Positions 60,421-64,000 of a DNA stretch of 64,000 nucleotides are shown here, piece by piece. Position 1 is the stretch's first letter. Each line of letters begins with the position of its first letter. A program made the translations under genes and the position numbers. The notes under the pieces were generated by a model that did not search any database, had not been told where the DNA came from, and was given only the letters and a program-made list of their open reading frames with translations. The DNA comes from Mariniblastus fucicola (GTDB lineage Bacteria > Planctomycetota > Planctomycetia > Pirellulales > Pirellulaceae). Where the stretch lies: assembly GCF_008087665.1 (NCBI RefSeq), contig NZ_CP042912.1, forward strand, positions 5,332,001 through 5,396,000, read 5' to 3'.

Positions 60421-63400
60421 CTAAGTGATCCTGAACAAAGATTCGGCTCGCTGCCGAACGGCCTCGCGGCATTCACTGACTTTCGATGAAAGCTTGCCAC
60501 CATTGGAAAAGTTCAGCAGTAGCGCAAGTCGCTCAAGCTGACTTTCATTTTCCGGAAGATCATGCCTGGCCGTCGTATTCATCAAACGCAATCCGGACTC
60601 AACGCTTCTCAAAAACTGATACTGCTCACGAAAGAACTCTGCATCGTCCGGCTTCATCAGCCCCGCGACGCTTAGCGATTCGATCGCGTTGAGCGTTCCA
60701 GGGGTCAGGACTTCCGGATTTGCATCAGCATGAGCAAGCTGCAGCATCTGCACAACGAACTCGATGTCGACCGTACCTCCGTGACCACGCTTGAGGTTTC
60801 CGGGTTGAGAGTCCCGTTGCATCGCCAGTCGCATTTTCCAAATGTCATCGCGCAGTGAATCGGGGCAGGGCAGGGTCAAATTTTTTCTCACCTCGGCCAT
60901 TATCTTCCGACCCAATTCTGGATTCCCGGCAACAGGCCTGGATTTGCAAAGTGCCTGACGCTCCCAAAGCTGCCCCGGACCGGAATCAAAGTACCGCGCG
61001 AACTCTTCGACGTGCACTGCCAGAGAACCGCTTTTGCCGGAAGGACGAAGACGACTGTCGATCTCGTAGAGCCGTCGGTGGGTCACCTGTTTGCCAATCG
61101 CTTTGACGATTTCCGCAGCCAGTTGACTGAAGAACGACTGCGGCGACGTGCCTTTGGGTAAAAGAGATTCAAACTCCGGATCAGAGTCGTAAAAGAAGAT
61201 AACGTCCAGATCACTGTGATAGTTTGGCTCCCGTCCGCCCAACTTTCCCAACCCCAAAACGGCGAATGGCACCGCATGCGATGCTGGCGTTTCCCAGTCG
61301 ATCGAAAATTTCTTCAACTGCCGTTCGGTTTGCTGCGAAGTCACTTTTTGAAGACAAATATCAGCGACGTCCGAGAGAGCCCGATGCGTATCGGCAATCT
61401 CGTCCTGATTCAAAATATCGCGAACGCCAATTCGCATATGTTGCGTGCTCTTGAAACTCGAAAGGATCAGGTCAATCTCGACGGCGCCCCGCGACAGTTC
61501 ATCCATATCCTGCTGCAACCATTCGCGGGAAGGCAGCGAATCAAGCTGCAACGCATCCATCAGCTCGTCGACCATTCCGGGACTGGTTTTCAAAATTGTC
61601 GCCAGATAATCGCTTGAGGCGCAGAGCCGGACGTACAGATTGAGCGTCGGTGGGCTTTCACTGAACAGCTCCCAAAGAACGCCGCGTGCCCCCAGGGAAT
61701 CGCTTACCGAGGCCAGTGAAATCAGCGTTCGATCAGGCTCCGGCGTCCTGGCAACTTCGGAGAGCAACGAGTGAGCAATGGAAGCGAAGAAGTGTTTGCA
61801 CCGGCGTGACGAAATGAATTGAGACTTTTCCTCGGCCAGTTCCATCAAGATTCTCCAAACCGTCTGCGGATCGGAAAACTGGTACGGCTCAAGCACTTCG
61901 GCAACGAATTCGGGCGACGGATCCGGATCAAGGATCAGGTCAACGACTGCCGAAACCGGTGCTTCGGCGTCCTGAAAAACTCTTGATGTGCCGAACGCGC
62001 CGTGCAGCAGATGATCAAGAATGACGCGGTTCAGCCGAGTGACTTCGTCGAGTTTTTCGCGAAACGCGTGCAGCGTCCCGGAAGTGGAGCTTTTGCGGAT
62101 CCCCATTCGTTTTGCAAACGCATCAAGCGACGCATCGTCTGTCGGGAGCGAGTGAGTTTGTTGGTTGTGCATGATTTGCAAACGATGTTCGAGCTTCCGC
62201 AGCCAGCGATAGTTGCCGGCCAAAAGCTCAGCTTCTTCGTGAGTCAAACATTGCGCCCGCTCCAGCCGTCCGATCGCTCGCAGCGTATTTGCGGTTCGCA
62301 GGCTGGCAAGATTCCAACCGTTTAGCAGTTGCATGAACTGGATCACAAACTCAACATCCCGGATGCCGCCATAACCAGTTTTGATGTCGACTCGGTCCTC
62401 TCCCTGTTGCTGAGTCCGCCGTTCCATTTGCCGTTTAAGAGATTTGATTCCGGCGATGTCGGTGCGACTGAGGCTGGGGCGAAAGATCCAGGGCTGCAAT
62501 CGATCGAGCAGGACGTTTCCCAGCGAACGATCTCCTGCCAGTGGACGCGCTTTGATCATCGCCTGACGCTCCCACGTTCGGCCCTGCAAGTCGTAGTACT
62601 GCAACGTTGAGTCAATGCTTTTGCAGATCGGACCTCGCGATCCTGATGGCCGCAATCGCATGTCGACTCGATAGGCGGACCCAAGTTCTGTCGGTTCGCC
62701 GACCATGCGAACAAAGTCCCGTGTCAGTTGTGCGAAGTATTCCTGATTCGAAGAAACTGCTTTGTCGTGAATCTTTCCTTCGATCTCGTAGACTGCGATC
62801 AAGTCGATGTCGCTGGAATAGTTGAGCTCGTTGCCGCCAAGTTTTCCGAGCGCGAGAATCACGTAGCGGCAGGTGTCGGCATTTTGGGAATATGGCGATC
62901 CAAACTTTTCGACCAGGCGTCGCCGGCACCAGAACAACGCTGCTTCGCAAACCGCAGCGGCTACCGCCGAAATCTGTTCGGTGACTTGTTCAATCCGATA
63001 GTTCAACACCAGATCGCACCACGCCGTACGTAGCGTTTCCCTTTGCCGAAACTTCCTCAGACGCCGCATCGCTTCGGCGGCGTCCTTGGCATCGTCCACC
63101 ATCGCGACGGCAGTGCTAACTATCAGCTTTCGCGACAGCGGCTGAAATCTGCCGACAGCGACAACATCAAAGTTCTCTTCGTCTCGCAGCAGGTCCGACA
63201 GATACTGGCTGTCGGACACCAAGGTCAACAGCCCTCGAAAAGGAGTGGCCAGCGAAGAAAGCGTGCAGACTTTCTGGGCCAGCGAATCAGAAACGGAAAT
63301 CAACCGCTCAAGATTGTTGAGCGCTTGGTCAGGATCAGAAAGCTCCGGCAGCACCTTTGCCAAAACCGACACAAAGCGGGAAATCTCCGCGTCGGACCAG

Positions 63401-63534
63401 TCAAGTCCGGCGATCGTTTGAAGATTCGCGACGCCACGTTCGACGTTTCGCAGCCCGCAACCACGCAGCCAACGCCCCAGAGTTTCGGGCGAAGAAATCG
63501 ATTGGCGAATGTCGGGAATCAAGTGACGGGCCAA
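60421..63534 (-). CDS. glnE: Bifunctional glutamine synthetase adenylyltransferase / deadenylase
   Basis: This 1037-residue cytoplasmic enzyme adds AMP to, and removes it from, a Tyr of glutamine synthetase in response to nitrogen status. Two nucleotidyltransferase domains are intact: GKLGGNELNYSSDIDLI with D242 and D244 in the N-terminal deadenylase half, and GKLGGREPNYHSDLDVIFF with D775 and D777 in the C-terminal adenylylase half. The RDVEFVIQFMQL and VDIEFVVQMLQL repeats are the second metal-ligand blocks. The length fits the family (about 950-1050). It starts 47 bases after the helicase stop on the same strand, so the two may be cotranscribed. No PII or glutamine synthetase gene is in the window. 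Confidence 0.97.
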   Translation of the reverse strand: MARHLIPDIRQSISSPETLGRWLRGCGLRNVERGVANLQTIAGLDWSDAEISRFVSVLAKVLPELSDPDQALNNLERLISVSDSLAQKVCTLSSLATPFRGLLTLVSDSQYLSDLLRDEENFDVVAVGRFQPLSRKLIVSTAVAMVDDAKDAAEAMRRLRKFRQRETLRTAWCDLVLNYRIEQVTEQISAVAAAVCEAALFWCRRRLVEKFGSPYSQNADTCRYVILALGKLGGNELNYSSDIDLIAVYEIEGKIHDKAVSSNQEYFAQLTRDFVRMVGEPTELGSAYRVDMRLRPSGSRGPICKSIDSTLQYYDLQGRTWERQAMIKARPLAGDRSLGNVLLDRLQPWIFRPSLSRTDIAGIKSLKRQMERRTQQQGEDRVDIKTGYGGIRDVEFVIQFMQLLNGWNLASLRTANTLRAIGRLERAQCLTHEEAELLAGNYRWLRKLEHRLQIMHNQQTHSLPTDDASLDAFAKRMGIRKSSTSGTLHAFREKLDEVTRLNRVILDHLLHGAFGTSRVFQDAEAPVSAVVDLILDPDPSPEFVAEVLEPYQFSDPQTVWRILMELAEEKSQFISSRRCKHFFASIAHSLLSEVARTPEPDRTLISLASVSDSLGARGVLWELFSESPPTLNLYVRLCASSDYLATILKTSPGMVDELMDALQLDSLPSREWLQQDMDELSRGAVEIDLILSSFKSTQHMRIGVRDILNQDEIADTHRALSDVADICLQKVTSQQTERQLKKFSIDWETPASHAVPFAVLGLGKLGGREPNYHSDLDVIFFYDSDPEFESLLPKGTSPQSFFSQLAAEIVKAIGKQVTHRRLYEIDSRLRPSGKSGSLAVHVEEFARYFDSGPGQLWERQALCKSRPVAGNPELGRKIMAEVRKNLTLPCPDSLRDDIWKMRLAMQRDSQPGNLKRGHGGTVDIEFVVQMLQLAHADANPEVLTPGTLNAIESLSVAGLMKPDDAEFFREQYQFLRSVESGLRLMNTTARHDLPENESQLERLALLLNFSNGGKLSSKVSECREAVRQRAESLFRIT

Positions 63535-63581
63535 TGCAAACCAACTGGAGTTTTGTTCAACGAACCATACTCAGAAAGATG

Positions 63582-64000
63582 CTACAGACCGCGCCGGTAT
63601 TTGGATTTCGACTTCTTACGCTTTTCAGCGGCCACCTGATGCGGATACAAAATCGCTCGCCGTTCATCGACAAACTCCTGCATCGGATCGCTTTCGAGCT
63701 GTTTGTTGATCGTACGCTCGATCGCGTTGAGCTCACTTCCCTGATCGGGGCACACGAACGAAAACGCAACGCCCGTCTTACCCATTCGTCCCGTCCGGCC
63801 AACACGGTGCACGTAGTCTTCACTGAGTGTTGGAATGTCGAAGTTCACAATGTGTGAAACGTTGGTGATATCGATACCGCGACCCACAACGTCTGTCGCC
63901 ACGAGGTAGCGAACTTTTCCGGACCGGAATCCTTTCATCATTCGATCACGAGCCGACTGGTTCATGTCACCATGAATCGTTCCGACATCCTGAAAGTCCG
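63582..64000 (-). CDS. DEAD-box RNA helicase, C-terminal part (5' end outside window)
   Basis: The last 139 residues or so of an ATP-dependent RNA helicase are present; the frame runs off the window. [14 protein letters not shown], then [12 protein letters not shown] (motif V) and [12 protein letters not shown] (motif VI), are the RecA-like domain 2 signatures. A short Lys/Arg-rich tail ([12 protein letters not shown]) follows and may bind RNA. The motif [10 protein letters not shown] is common in the bacterial RhlE/CsdA group, but the part seen is not enough to name it. Its stop lies 47 bases before glnE. Confidence 0.93.
   Translation of the reverse strand, partial: DFQDVGTIHGDMNQSARDRMMKGFRSGKVRYLVATDVVGRGIDITNVSHIVNFDIPTLSEDYVHRVGRTGRMGKTGVAFSFVCPDQGSELNAIERTINKQLESDPMQEFVDERRAILYPHQVAAEKRKKSKSKYRRGL

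Overview
The window looks like chromosome of a marine planctomycete, most likely of the Pirellulales. The grounds are gene content: secreted sulfatases with GH29 and ThuA proteins, a DUF1559 protein, a paired cytochrome-like DUF1592/1588/1585 protein and DUF1552 protein, and a giant SdrD-B/GEVED protein opening with a LEPR-XLL-like motif. No rRNA, integrase, transposase or CRISPR array was seen.

Layout. 1-4720 holds a truncated CCA-adding enzyme, a rhodanese, tRNA-Leu(CAG), a Fic AMP-transferase behind repeated operator-like half-sites, and an HDOD-GGDEF protein. 5126-18175 is a polysaccharide-degradation island: four sulfatases, a GH29 fucosidase-like enzyme, a PhoD-like phosphatase and two ThuA proteins, all with export signals, with degenerate dispersed repeats between genes. 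18321-24576 holds a DUF1559 fusion protein and the cytochrome-like/DUF1552 pair. 24607-27635 holds two divergent photolyases, PhrB and a relative of the iron-sulfur photolyases that lacks three of the four cluster cysteines. 27750-51098 is one gene for a 7782-residue protein. 51382-60417 is a compact five-gene operon divergent from it. glnE and a truncated DEAD-box helicase close the window.

The most interesting part is 27750-60417. The giant protein has no classical signal peptide but carries an N-terminal LEPR-like motif, a DUF4347 domain with a caspase-like His/Cys pair, 22 GEVED plus SdrD-B modules and a Cys-rich C-terminal segment. Across a 283-base region with an imperfect 14-bp inverted repeat lies an operon for a TolC-type outer-membrane protein, a shortened SecA-like ATPase, a periplasmic HlyD adaptor, a GAF-TM-HlyD protein and a PqqD-M50 protease-HlyD fusion. 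No ABC exporter is present. I propose that this is a dedicated export and processing system for the giant protein, with a SecA-like motor and an M50/HlyD membrane unit in place of a type I ABC transporter. The gene content is read from sequence; the function is inference.
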